Assembly (NCBI RefSeq): GCF_963169125.1
Contig: NC_084796.1
Location: forward strand, 217,582,448-217,646,447
Length of the DNA stretch: 64,000 nt
Origin: Humulus lupulus
Taxonomy: Eukaryota > Streptophyta > Magnoliopsida > Rosales > Cannabaceae
Direction: 5' to 3'
In this document: positions 11,748 to 22,726 of the stretch, in pieces
Layout: every line of letters starts with the position of its first letter
How positions within the stretch are numbered: position 1 is the first letter of the stretch
Program-made: the position numbers and the translations under genes
The notes under the pieces: generated by a model
The model's input: only the letters and a program-made list of their open reading frames with translations
What the model was told of the DNA's origin: nothing
Databases searched by the model: none

Positions 11748-11848
11748 GGAGGTACGTACGAGCTGCAAGAGGTTCTCAGTGAGAGGCTCAAGGAGGCAAC
11801 GAGCAGGCGCCTGCACGCCAACGCTCGCCACCTTTACAACCAGCTCTT

Positions 11849-12391
11849 GTGGCAGGTACGTTACTCACCATATGTGGCGGCCCACACCTTACAGGAGATA
11901 GTGGGAAGGCAAGGGAGCGGTACGCTTGGACCTTACGCCATGACCAGGAGATTGAGATGATGAGTGTGGAGGATCGAGCGCCTAAAAAATCTCGAACAGA
12001 GGAGGAGTTGATAACTTTCTCTAAAGACGATGCTCAGCATGTACGATTCCCACATTCAGATCCGTTGGTCGTTGACGTCCAGATAGCCAACATGATGGTT
12101 AAAAGGGTGTTAGTTGACATAGGGAGCTGAGTTAACGTCTTGTATAAATCTTGACTGAAAAGGATGAAGTTGTTTGTCAAGGACCTGGAGCCGTGCAACC
12201 AAACCATATATGGTTTTTCTGGCAAAGGACTCGCGCCAACAAGATCGATTAGGCTCCCAGTTACAGCAGGAACTGCGCCTACGAAAAGTACATTACTCAC
12301 TACTTTTATAGTAGTTGATTGTCCTTTCGCGTACAATGCTGTAATTGGAAGGCCCATTCTGGTCGACCTGCGAGCTGTGACTTCAGTTTGA
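11849..12391 (+). pseudogene. Tat gypsy protease
   Basis: Two frames give a retropepsin-like region. The first holds HSDPLVVDVQIANMMVKRVL and the active-site segment LVDIGS (aspartate codon 12116-12118), but is stopped at once by TGA (12128). The second (12164-12391) holds a segment like the C-terminal half, ending in FAYNAVIGRPILVDLRAVTS, where NAVIGRP is the typical flap-to-helix block of Tat proteases. The canonical D-[ST]-G triplet here reads D-I-G, another sign of decay. Protease would cleave the polyprotein. Confidence 0.7.
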
Positions 12392-12599
12392 CACCTTGCC
12401 ATGAAATTCCCAACTAACGCAGGGGTAGGATGCGTATTGGGAAACCAATGAGAAGCGAAGGAATGCTACAACTCCTCGATATCTAAGGCGAAGAAAGGTG
12501 GATCGAGGGAAGCCTCCGGAAAAGAGTTGTAGATGACCAATGAAATACAAGCCCAATCAGGTGATTGCGTCACCAAATAGGGTTTTGCCCAAGGTGAGG

Positions 12600-14027
12600 A
12601 TAGGGATTTGGATCCTCTCTTTGGGGATTTTGATGAAGAAGTAGGACCCGTCGAGGACCTCAAAGAGGTCCAACTCAATGAAGTAGATCCGACCAGGGTT
12701 GTGAAGGTCGGTAAAAACTTAGAGATAACAACGAAACAAAAACCGGTGGAATTTTTGAAGAAGAACCAGGAAGTTTTTGTCTGGTCGCATAAAGACATGG
12801 TTGGAATAGACCCAGCGGTTATTAGCCATGTCCTGAACATAGACAAAAGTTTTCCACCAGTACAACAGAAAAGAAGGCTGCTCGACAAAGATAGATAGAA
12901 AGCTTTAAAGGAAGAAGTCGAGAAGCTAGAGGAGAACAGATTCATCAGGGTAGCGTTTTATCCATCGTGGGTCTCTAATCCCGTACTAGTACCCAATCTA
13001 AATGGTAAATGGAGAACATGCGTGGATTTCACAGACCTTAATAAAACCTGTCTGAAAGATTGTTTCCCACCCAGGGATCGACCAGCTGGTCGATGCCACT
13101 TCAGGGCACGAGATCCTATCATTTATGGATGCATAGTCTAGATACAATCAAATTAGTATGCAGCCACCTGATGAGGATCACACTAGCTTTCAGACCGATA
13201 CAGGGTTTTACAGTTACCAAGTAATGCCCTTCAGTTTGAAAATTGCTGGTGCGAATTACCAGTGACTAGTCAATCACATGTTCAAAGAGTTGATCGGTAC
13301 AAACATGTAGGTATATGTTGATGTCATGTTGGTTAAGTCGAAGGAGGCAGAAGAACACATAGGGGACTTGCAAGAGTGCTTTAACGTCTTGAACAAGTAT
13401 CAAATGAAGTTGAATCCCCTCAAGTGTTCCTTCAGAGTTGGATCAGGGAAATTTTTGGGATTTATAGTAAACTCACGAGGAATTGAAGCTAATCCCGAAA
13501 AGATCAAGGCCCTGATCGATATGAAATCGCCAACGAAGATCAAAGATGTTCAAAGTTTAACCGGAAGGATTGTTGCTCTAAATAGATTTATCTCCAAATC
13601 GACGGACAAGTGTGTCCCAATTTTTAATCTACTTAGAGGCAATAAGAAATTCGAATGAACGGAGGAGTGTAAACAGGCTTTCTAGGCCTTAAAGTCTCAT
13701 ATGTCGCAGCCACCAATTCTATCTAAATCGGTCGAAAAAGAAACTCTGTTCATCTACCTGGCAATCATAGAATATGTTGCTAGTGCAGTTCTAGTAAGAG
13801 AGGAGGAAAATGTGCAAAAAGTTGTGTACTATGTAAGAAAAAGGCTAATTGGGGCAGAGCTGTGGTATCCGCCCATTGAAAAATTATCCTGCTGCTTGAT
13901 TTTAGCCTCTAGAAAGTTGGGGCCATACTTCCAAGCTCACCCCATCACAGTTTTAACCGACCAGACACCTACGATAAGTTCTGCAGAAGCTAGAGGCCAC
14001 AAGAAGATTATTGAAATGGGCGGTTGA
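12600..14027 (+). pseudogene. Tat gypsy reverse transcriptase and RNase H
   Basis: Fragments in more than one frame follow the Ty3/gypsy order. The pre-RT segment (12608-12898) has VFVWSHKDMVGIDP. The palm region (about 12900-13320) has VAFYPSWVSNPVLVPN and WRTCVDFTDLNK and is then frame-shifted. The thumb segment 13326-13658 has LNPLKCSFRVGSGKFLGFIV. The catalytic Y-x-D-D box reads Y-V-D-V at 13314-13325, so one catalytic aspartate is lost. The gypsy RNase H follows (13701-14027, PPIEKLSCCLILASRKL). A TGA at 13656 and a TAG at 13684 interrupt the reading. This enzyme would make and process cDNA. Confidence 0.82.
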
Positions 14028-14560
14028 ACTTGGGCAGTTTGAAATCTCTTACTTACCACGAGCAACAGTTAAAGGACAAGCTCTGGCCGACTTCATCGTA
14101 GAGCTCACTAGGCTTCCAGACGGTGAGCAGATAGAAGAGCCTAAACCTCAAAGCCAAACTCCCTCTTGGAAGTTGTTTACAGACGGTTCTTCTAATGAGC
14201 ACCACGCTGGAGCCGGAATGATTTTGGTAACACCTGAAGGGCATTGATTCCACTGCGCGATTAGATTCGACTTAACAGCATCCAACAACGAAGATGAGTA
14301 TGAAGCGATGCTCGCAGGGTTACGATTAGCCAGAGACATGAACATAAAGTCGCTTGAAATATATAGTGACTCCCAGTTGGTGGTTAATCAAATTACCGGA
14401 GAATATCAAGCTCGAGGTCTGAAGATGGTTGCTTACTTCAATAAAGCAAAATATTTTTTGGCACAGTTTGAAAGGTATACTCTCCAACAAGTACCTCGCG
14501 ACCATAACTCAAACACTGATGCTTTGGCCAAGTTAGCGAGTGCCAAGGATGATGACACCC
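14011..14560 (+). pseudogene. Tat gypsy second (archaeal-type) RNase H
   Basis: After the gypsy RNase H a second RNase H is encoded. It has WKLFTDGSSNEHHAGAG (first aspartate), an EYEAMLAGLRLARD block (glutamate), EIYSDSQLVVNQITGEY (second aspartate) and VPRDHNSNTDALAKLAS (last aspartate). A TGA at 14245 splits it. This extra domain between RT-RNase H and integrase is characteristic of the Tat lineage of plant Ty3/gypsy elements and was probably acquired to take over RNA degradation. All four acidic positions are still visible although the gene is broken. Confidence 0.85.
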
Positions 14561-14619
14561 TGAATATAGTACCTGTTGAACGGCTGTCCACACCAAGCAT
14601 CAAAGCAGAAGAAACTTCT

Positions 14620-15879
14620 CTGGTGATTCAGACAGCGGATACGTGGATGACACCTTTAATAGAGTACCTTACGCATGGAGTGTTGCCTACGGACAAAAAC
14701 AAAGCAAGGACCCTCCAGAGGCAAGTTGCTCGGTTTATCCTGGTCAATGGAATCCTATACCGAATGGGGTACTCAATGCCACTCCTAAGGTGTGTCTCTA
14801 AGGAAAAGGAAGTAGATTTGATGCGAGAGGTCCATGAAGGTTTCTGTAGAGATCACGCTGGGGGGAAGAGTTTATCAAAGAAGATCCTAAGGCAAGGGTA
14901 CTTCTGGCCAACAATGAATGAAGACTCAATGGAGTTTGTTCAAAAATGCGACAAGTGTCAGAGATTGTCCAAGGTTCCGTGAGCAGCCCCTAATGAGCTA
15001 AAGCAGATGCAAAGTCCGTGGCCATTCGCAGTATGGGGAATAGACCACATCGGATCTTTGCCCACGCGAAAAGGCGGCATCAAATACACCATGGTGGTTG
15101 TCAATTACTTCACAAAGTGGGCCGAAGCTGATCCACTTGCAACCATAACGACCAAGAAAGTGCTAAACTTTGTGGTAAAAAACATAGTGTGTCGCTATGG
15201 ATTACCAAGAAAAATTGTCTCAAACAACGGCACGTAGTTTGATAGTGATCTGTTCACGGATTTTTGTGAGCGGCATGGAATTATCAAAAGCTTTTCTTCA
15301 GCTTCTCACCCACAGGAAAACAGACAAGTTGAGGCTATCAATAAAACTCTGAAGGATGCTCTGAAGAAAAGGCTTGAGGAAGCAAAAGGGGCATGGCCAG
15401 AGCAGTTGCCTCAAGTCCACTGGTCGTACAGAACATCCCATCGAACAGCAACAGGCCATACTCCATTTTCCTTGGCTTATGGGTATGAGGCTATGCTGCC
15501 TGTTGAATTAGATCCGCCATCACATCGACGGATAGCGTACGATCAAGACGCTAACAGCCAGTTATTGATGGAGTCTTTGGATTTGGTCGATGAAAGGCGC
15601 GAGCAAGCCCAACTCCGAGTAGCAGCTTACCAGCAAAAGGTCGCCCGGTATTTCAACTCTAAAGTACGTGAAAGAAAATTTAGTGTGGGAGATCTGGTAC
15701 TTAGAAGAGTTTTTCTTAACACCCACGATCAAGCTGCTAAAGTACTCGGACCTAACTGGGAATGACCATACCAAATCGAAGAAGTCCTCCATCCAGGCAC
15801 TTATAAACTTGCTTGCTTAAATGGAGATCTCGTTCCTCGCTATTGGAATGGAGAACACCTGCGCGAGTACTATCAATAA
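14620..15879 (+). pseudogene. Tat gypsy integrase
   Basis: The region starts with an HHCC zinc-binding domain (VHEGFCRDHAGGKSLSKKIL and FVQKCDKCQRLSKVP) and a TGA at 14980. The catalytic core has the first aspartate in WGIDHIGSLPTRKGG. The second aspartate position, normally SDNGTQF, reads S-N-N-G-T-stop-F near 15237, so the catalytic residue is lost. The glutamate is in PQENRQVEAINKTLKD. The C-terminal GPF/GPY-like module (YFNSKVRERKFSVGDLVLR, then KVLGPNWE, TGA) and YQIEEVLHPGTYKLACLNG follow. The polyprotein ends at TAA 15877-15879 after WNGEHLREYYQ. Confidence 0.88.
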
Positions 15880-16563
15880 ACAATTCTTCTTAAAGAATTG
15901 ACTTGTATTAATTTTACTTTTTACAAGTTTATGAACAAGGGTTAGTCATTCTTGTGACTGATCGCTTATAAGTGTAAGATCATATTCTTGATCACTCATA
16001 CAGACACGATTGTCCATCTATTATAAGAAATAAAAGGGATTATGCGCAGCCAGTCAATCTTGCCAAACTATTGTATTTATTACAAGTATTTGCTCATTAC
16101 GTGTGTTGTTTTGCTATAATAATCATTGTTTATACATGTCTCTATTACGAGTAGAAATGTTCGAACAAGTCCTAGTCAAGGCAAGTGATCGAGGACCTAA
16201 AGCTCCTCAATCACTTGGGGGGCATATAAGGTATCTAGTAAGCAAAGCATATCAACAGGTATGTAAACACACAAGAAAAATAAGTGAAAGCATACTACAG
16301 TACTTAGAATATTTTTCAATTTTTTTTTTATTTTGTTAAATCAAACCAAAGTGCCATGCTAAGTTCGGTCATGCAAATAGATGTTATAATAAAATGCAAA
16401 TATTATAATATCAAGAGCGAAATCCTTTACACCGTGAGCAGTCACTGCTCGGATGTAATTGTCTATTAAAAGGAAAGTTGCCCGTGCAGCAATAAAAATT
16501 GTCTTGACATCACAAACATGTGTCTTAAAACTACATGTTAAAATTAAATAAAAACAAGTGAAA
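15880..16563 (+). other. Tat gypsy 3' region, non-coding part
   Basis: AT-rich sequence between the pol stop and the 3' end of the antisense ORF. It holds short frames only and nothing with a recognisable domain. GCTCCTCAATCACTTGGGGG at about 16201-16220 contains a purine tract resembling an extra polypurine tract. Confidence 0.5.
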
Positions 16564-19166
16564 TTATCAAGCAGCAAGAGGGTCCTGAGGAGTTGGCTGG
16601 TCGACAAAGGCCCCAGCTTCCACTTCCGCGCCTTCAATGCCCGTGGCCAAGGAAATCTCGGGGGAGGCTGGGACTTTTGCTCTCTCCTCTTCCTCTAGGC
16701 GAGGAAGGCACTGGGCTATTTCAGTTCGCCTCATGCGCTCAGAAAGATAGTTGAAGTTAGCCTTGTGGTTGTGTTTCCAAAATGCATAGAAGCAATTGGA
16801 GGTGGCTCCCTTATACCTCTCCAAGTTGCTGGTGTTGGCCTCCTCAAGCTCTTTGATGCGCCCCTCCAGCTCTTCATTTTCATTTCTACTAGCAATCAGC
16901 TCATTTAGAAGCTTCTTGGCCTCCTGGTAGTTAAGCTTAGAAGACTCCTTGAATTGCTCCTTTTCCACAATGGCTTTGGTCAGGGAAGTTTGGAATGTCT
17001 TCAGTTCTTCGACCAGATTCTTGTTCTGATCGACCAATTCTGCGATTTTCCCCTCGAGCACCTTGACCTTCTCAGCATGCTTGGCATTAGATTCTTTGAA
17101 TTGAGTAACCAAAGTCCTCGTGTGGTGCCAGATGGTAGTCATAGTCAGCATTCCATGCGATCAGACAAAAAGATAAGGTGATGGCAGAAAATGACAAGAT
17201 AAATAAATAAAGCTCAGCAACAGATAGTAGCTTACACTGGCTATTTTGTTCAGCACTCAGTTAATTATCTGATCAGGCTCCATGGAGTCTGTGTTGACAA
17301 TGGCCTCTCGGCTACATTTGTGCCTTGAGAGTTTGATCATTCTCTCTTTGGCCGAGCTAACCACGACATTTGTCAGGACATCTCAATTTTGGTCGGGAGG
17401 TGTCTGATCGGTAGGTGCTGGTGGAGGAGGATTCTGATCGACTGGTGCTGGGGGAGACATCTGGTCGAGAGGAGATGGAGGGGGTGTTGTTTCCTTTGAA
17501 GGAACTGCTGTTGGAGAGTCCCCAGTTTGAGCTCTTTTGGATGGGGGATTCTTACTGTTTTCCCCTCAGTGCGACCTGCTCTCCTTCTTCTTGCTCGAAG
17601 GTGCGGCAGGTGCGCTGTAGAGTTCAAACATATCTTCAGATGACATATCTACAAGTAAGAAAACATACGAACAATTAGACAATATGAATAGATGTACTCA
17701 CTACATCAAGGACATAAGAGAAGGGAAACCATAAGTAAAATACCTGAGCTACAACTACTGGTCGCTACATTATTAACTGTACTATCGCTACACTCACTCA
17801 CTGCCTGGAAGAAATCTAAATTCAAAATTGGGTGTGTACTTAAAGTTGTCATCCCTGTCAAATAAATGACAGGGAATGGGCAAATTGTCTAAGAGTGAGA
17901 AGACAGTACTGTTCTCATATGAAGATTCGAGAATTGGCGTAGGGTGTTCAGAAACCTTCTATTTACCCTTTCCTGAAGAAGCATGGGCGGTAGTTGCTCG
18001 CGGGATGCTGGAGGGTTCCTTAATAGTCACTCTTGTTGCTGTTCTCGGAGGTTGTGACACAGCTAGGTTCTGGTTGGGAACTTCTCCACCAATGGCACTC
18101 CCCGCAGTTGATTCCTTCATGTCCTGGTGAGGGGCCAAAAGGACAACTAGCTCAAATTTGCCTATGTGACCAGCTCTTTGACATTTTTTTCTATGTCTGT
18201 CATGCTGGCCACGGAAGCTGCTCGTACCTCCATTTCTGGAGTAGGATCTAGTCGGTGCCACAGACCTGAAGAGCACTAAGATTCTAAAGAATGTACAGAA
18301 AAACTAAAGGAAAGTAAGCAATCAGAGGATAAAAGAAATTACCTCCTTGAGTGAAGGCCAGATTGTTGGCGACCAGGTCAGTTGTTAAAAAGTACTCCAG
18401 GAAGTACTTTCCTACATTGGACTTGTAGGTAGTCTCACTCAGGAAGGTGCGAGCCAACTCCTAGTGGTAGAAATGGAAGAACCCCGTATTGCTGTGATTG
18501 GGGTTGGACTTTAGATCAAATAGGTAATTGATCTCATGCGGTGTAGGCACCGGCCACTTCTTGTGGCTGTATAGGATATAAAGTGCAGAAAGCATCCTAT
18601 ATCTGTTGGGGGTGATTTGGAAGGGGGCGACCTCGAAATAGTTGGCCACCCTTGGAAGAATGGATGAAGAGGCAAGGTTGCCCCTGCCTCAATATGGAAT
18701 CTCAACCAGGCGTTGTAGGCGCCCCCAGGTAGGTTTGCCCACTGGTCGATGGAAGGTTTAGTTAGGGATATCCCAAAAAGTCCGTACTTTTTGAGATAGT
18801 TCCCACCATCCTAACAGTAATGTTGCTAAGAGGTACCACATACCATTCGACATCTGGTCGAAGGACGTCCCGAAGTTGGGCTTTCGTTTGGATTCCTGGC
18901 TGGGATGTGTTTTCAGGTGGAGGTCTGGTCGAAGGATTTTCAGCTTGAGGAATGGGCTGTTTGGCAGAAGAAGGGGTTGTTTTCTTTTTCTTTTGGGTAG
19001 TACGTTTTACTCGACCCATGTTTTGTGGGCTGGTCGAGGGATTATCTGAAGGGTGGTGAGAGAAAGGAATTTCTCGGATTAGCAACGATGGCTATTCTTC
19101 GTCCTCGAGTAGCTGGGCAAGCAGGTCATCGTCGATTGGCCTCTCACCTCCCCACGGATTGTGCAT
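16564..19166 (-). pseudogene. Antisense, apparently spliced ORF inside the Tat element
   Basis: Opposite to gag-pol lies a gene-like unit. Its likely start is the ATG at 19166-19164 (MHNPWGGERPIDDDLLAQLL). It continues past a TAG at 19092 into a basic serine/threonine/proline-rich stretch and then a conserved globular region (PSIDQWANLPGGAYNAWLRF, LPLHPFFQ, FEVAPFQITPNRYRMLSALY, HEINYLFDLK). This resembles the 'putative gypsy type transposon' family (PF04195-like) of plant Tat elements. Downstream is a coiled-coil segment (17151-16567, for example KVKVLEGKIAELVDQNKNL). Plausible GT-AG introns on the minus strand lie at about 18342-18266 and 17743-17647. Small frameshifts are present. Function is unknown. 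Antisense ORFs in this position are known from some Tat elements (for example Grande). Confidence 0.65.
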
Positions 19167-20018
19167 GAAAATCTGCGAGCAGAGAAGGGGAGATGAGAAT
19201 CTACGGCCAAAAGACCAAGAAGTGTGAAAGTTGGAATAGCGTTGCTCGTATATAAAAGTTAAGGTTTTATACGACCAGCAACATTCTAACAAAAACATCA
19301 CATTCTATGCGAACAATTTGGAAAATGGATTAAAAGGCAGAAGTGAAAAGTTATCCAGGAAAAAAAATTTCGACTTTGAAGGGGCGGGAAAAACCTAGTT
19401 TTTCTACATGCTTAAAAATCGAATTTTTACTTTGATTTTACGTCCTAAATTAGTAATCCAAACTACCAAACTGATTCCTAACCCCTGCAAAGTGTTATTT
19501 TCCTATCATATTAAGCTCAGATCAACATGCCTTCTTTTACCTCGAAGCAAATTTTTCAAGAAACAGTCAAGAACATTCAAGAACAACAGACATGAAGCAG
19601 GTGGTGCATGGCATCTCAAAGACTGAAAGGTTTGAGGAAATTACTTGGATGAATGTTGGGGTAAATTTTTGAAGCGTTAAGACAAATCCCTGGGTAGAAG
19701 CTCTGTAAATTGTGAAGGTTGTCCGAATTCCTAAGCTTTCCGTGTCTTGTTCTTCGGTGTTCTTGAGGAAAGAGTAAAAGGTAAAAAGTAATTTTGAAGG
19801 GGTACTTATATTGAACAAGGGGCAGTTACCTAGGCAATCATAAGGGGTAACTTCCCAAGGCATGGGTAAGTGTAAAAGCCATCAGACCACTTATGGGAAG
19901 CTGCAATGATGTGACTGATTACCTTTTTTGAGAAGGCATGGACGGCTCTGACAGATTTGGTGGGCATACGAAAGGTCGGTCACCTAAGTTTACTTTATGC
20001 TGGTCACAGTAAAATAAA
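19167..20018 (+). other. Tat gypsy 3' region upstream of the polypurine tract
   Basis: No sense ORF of interest. On the minus strand this would be the promoter and 5' leader of the antisense ORF. CT- and AT-rich segments are present, but no convincing TATA box was assigned. Confidence 0.4.
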
Positions 20019-20031
20019 CTTGGGGGGCAAA
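20019..20031 (+). promoter_or_regulatory. Polypurine tract of the Tat gypsy element
   Basis: ACTTGGGGGGCAA, plus the A immediately before the 3' LTR, is in the expected place for the plus-strand primer. Confidence 0.75.
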
Positions 20032-20640
20032 TGTTTACCCAAAAATGGCTCCTGATGACGTGGAAATATTTTCTTCCACGTGGCTGGCACGTGGCGGTTC
20101 CGAGTGGATGGAACCTGTTCGACCATCGACCAAATAATTATTGATAAGTCAAATCTTGTGATTAGGTGTGACCAAGCTAGTTTCATACTTTAATTTACTT
20201 CTTATGGGATACGCAATCTTGTAATAAGTGCATTTATTATATTTTCCTTTATTACCTTGATATGATGATCTTAATTGTAATTAAGGCCTATCGGCCCATG
20301 TAACCCCCTTGAGCCTATAAATAAGAAGGAGAGGGCTCAAGTAAGGGACTTTTGAACTTTTGATCTTTGTATTAAGAGAAAAGAGCATAGTGTGATTATC
20401 CACCGAAATTGTAATCCTCCCAAGGATTTTAAAACTCGTGAACCTTAGTTCATTGATCACAATATTGGGATTCAATATCAATAAGAACACTAAGTGGATG
20501 TAGGTCATTACCATCTAGTTGGGGCCGAACAACTATAAATCGCTTGTGTCATTTTCTTTCCATTTGATTTTCCTCTAGATTTCCTTTTGTTCTTTGTCGT
20601 TTATTTGACTCTGTGTCGTTGACCAAATCAAGGGTCAACA
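20032..20640 (+). repeat. 3' LTR of the Tat gypsy element
   Basis: It starts TGTTTACCC and ends AAGGGTCAACA, with a TATAAATA box at 20316-20323. It is about 93% identical to the 5' LTR by hand count. The right target duplication CTCTT follows at 20641-20645. Confidence 0.93.
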
Positions 20641-20645
20641 CTCTT

Positions 20646-22710
20646 ATTTTATGAGCTAGACCCACGATTTCGATAATCATAGATTTAGTCCTAGTAGTCA
20701 CCGTAGGGGTGAGTCTAGTAGAATTTGACCTATAATTATCCATCTTTCGAAATCTAGCCTTGTCAAAATAACTAATGAACACCTTTCGTAGGGGGACGAA
20801 TTAAAGCGCCTCGAGGCCCCATTAAGTTATTGACTATGTTAAACCAACAGTGGAGATCGAATAAAATTCTTAAAATAAGCTAATTATTAAATTACAAATT
20901 GTATTTTTATTATTTATTTTTAGAAAATTAATGACTATGGTTTTCCAAAAAAAAAATTAAACAGATTAAATTTTTAAAACCAAAGTCCTATAATTTCCTA
21001 TTAACTCTAAAGTGTCACATTGAAATTTTTTTAATTAATTTGTTAATAATCAATATTTGGGTTTAACTAATATAATGAACCTATACAATTAAGTCAAAGT
21101 CAGGTAAATGAGCCTTAACAATTGGGCTTGTATGGAGGAGGGCTAGATCCAGTATGTCGTTCCCACTACAAAGGCCCCTATCTTCCATACAAGGTTCAAA
21201 AGACAGGAATTCAAACCTTCATTTTATTAATTGTTATTAATTGATTAGGCCCACTATAGTCATGCAAAGCAAATTGGCCTTCACAAGTGGAATCACCCAC
21301 AAGAGAGGAATTTAAACTTTACATTTTCTAATGGGCCCAAATAAAGCCTATCATTTTATGAATATTTTATTTGGCAAAAATCCATATATCTAACAAAAAT
21401 ATGGGTCACTATATGCATCTAAGCCCAATTGGAAAAATACCACATATAGTGCAAATAGACATGTTATAATTGGATGGGCCTAATCATGTTACTATATGAG
21501 CAATTCTATGAATTTATGCAAAAATACCACAATTTATTTTATTTGCAAAAATACCATAATTAATTATCTAGAATTTATCAAAAATTCGAATTAATTAAAT
21601 TTTCACAAAAATAAGTCAATTTAAATTTCATTTATCAACAATCAACTTGGTTTAGGTTAATTTGAAAAAAAAAATATTAATTTAATTTAAATAGGATTTA
21701 TCAACAATTAACCAAAGTTAATTTAAATCACATTTATTAAAAAAATATTTTATTAATTGGCTGGAAAAAAATGATATTTTTCAAAATTTAACCAATTTTA
21801 AAATCAATATCTTAATAGTTTTTCAAAAATATCTTGTGTTGTTTATAACTATAGTTAATATTTTAACCATTAAAAAAATATTAATAGTTATAACAATTCT
21901 AAAATATCTCAAAACAGTTAATCAAATTCAAATATCCATAAATATATCTAACTAACAATATTCAAATTTCAAATAATTTAAATATTAAAAACTATAGAAT
22001 AAAATGATATTTATATTTTCAAATAAAGATTTAATAAAAATATCAAGAATTTAAAAGAAAATATCTTAAATATTTGATATCTTAATTCTAATATTTTAAT
22101 ATATTAAAAATTATAAAATTAAGTCGTTAGTCTATTTTTAAATTTGAATTTGAATCTTTGTAGAAAAAATCTAATTATTTAAATCTCATCTAACAAAAAT
22201 ATCTTATTTTAAAAAATAATTTTAAATACAAAAAATAAATATGACATTTTTGGCTTTGATTATAAATAATTTATTTCCACAATTTTTAATTTTCTTTAAT
22301 AAATAAAAAAAAATTTGATGAACAGTACCCATGGCAAGTACTGTTCATCGGCTGCTGAAGGGGGCATGCACGCGTGGGGCACGGGGTGCGTGCGCGGAGC
22401 AGGCGGGTGGCGCGTGCAGGCATGCAGGTGGCGCGCGCATGGCAACCAGTGCAAAAAAATTTCCAAATTTTTTTTTGAGCAATTTTTCAAACCAAAACCA
22501 TTTTGCTAATTAATTTTTAACATGTTTTACACAAAAATAAAACATTTGTAAAAATTAATAGCATAAAAAACACAACAAAATAACTTAAAAATTGCTAAAA
22601 TTCACATAAAATCAATATGCTTCATAAAAACATGAAAACCATCCAATTATTCAAATATATCAAATAATCAAATTTTAAACATGTTCATTCATGAAAATAA
22701 AGATTACCAA
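20646..22710 (-). other. Copia-1 leader, LTR-proximal part
   Basis: Before the gypsy insertion this joined 8994. On the minus strand it is the 2-kb leader between the primer binding site and gag. It is strongly AT-rich from 20860 to 22310, with runs such as ATTTATCAACAATTAA repeated at 21630-21700. A G+C-rich island follows at 22317-22450. No gene is seen; short frames in the island are chance products of base composition. Confidence 0.6.
22317..22349. repeat. Perfect hairpin in the copia-1 leader
   Basis: GATGAACAGTAC (22317-22328) and GTACTGTTCATC (22338-22349) form a perfect 12-bp stem with the nine-base loop CCATGGCAA. It borders a 100-base G+C-rich island rich in GCATGCA and GCGCG motifs. 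In the leader RNA it could act in packaging or dimerisation; that is inference. Confidence 0.7.
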
Positions 22711-22726
22711 AGGCTCTGAGGCCAGT
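22711..22726 (-). promoter_or_regulatory. Likely primer binding site of copia-1
   Basis: On the minus strand CTGGCCTCAGAGCC directly follows the LTR end ...CCCAACA. It matches the initiator methionine tRNA complement TGGTATCAGAGCC typical of copia, except for CC in place of TA. Confidence 0.65.

Larger units (their letters stand above)
8995..20640 (+). mobile_element. Complete Tat-type Ty3/gypsy element with antisense ORF
   Basis: The element is 11,646 bp long, bounded by two LTRs (8995-9601 and 20032-20640) and by perfect CTCTT duplications (8990-8994 and 20641-20645). The internal order is gag, protease, reverse transcriptase, RNase H, a second (archaeal-type) RNase H, integrase, then about 4.1 kb of 3' sequence carrying an antisense gene-like ORF, then a polypurine tract. 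Integrase after RNase H is the Ty3/gypsy order, and the second RNase H is the hallmark of the Tat lineage (Retand/Ogre/Grande type). By hand count the LTRs differ at about 41 positions of roughly 607 plus one 2-bp indel, about 93% identity, so the insertion is not recent. All coding parts carry stops. Confidence 0.93.

Noticed and set aside
22296..22513. Several overlapping 60-64-codon frames
   Set aside because: They arise from the G+C-rich island in a copia leader and overlap on both strands without domain support.
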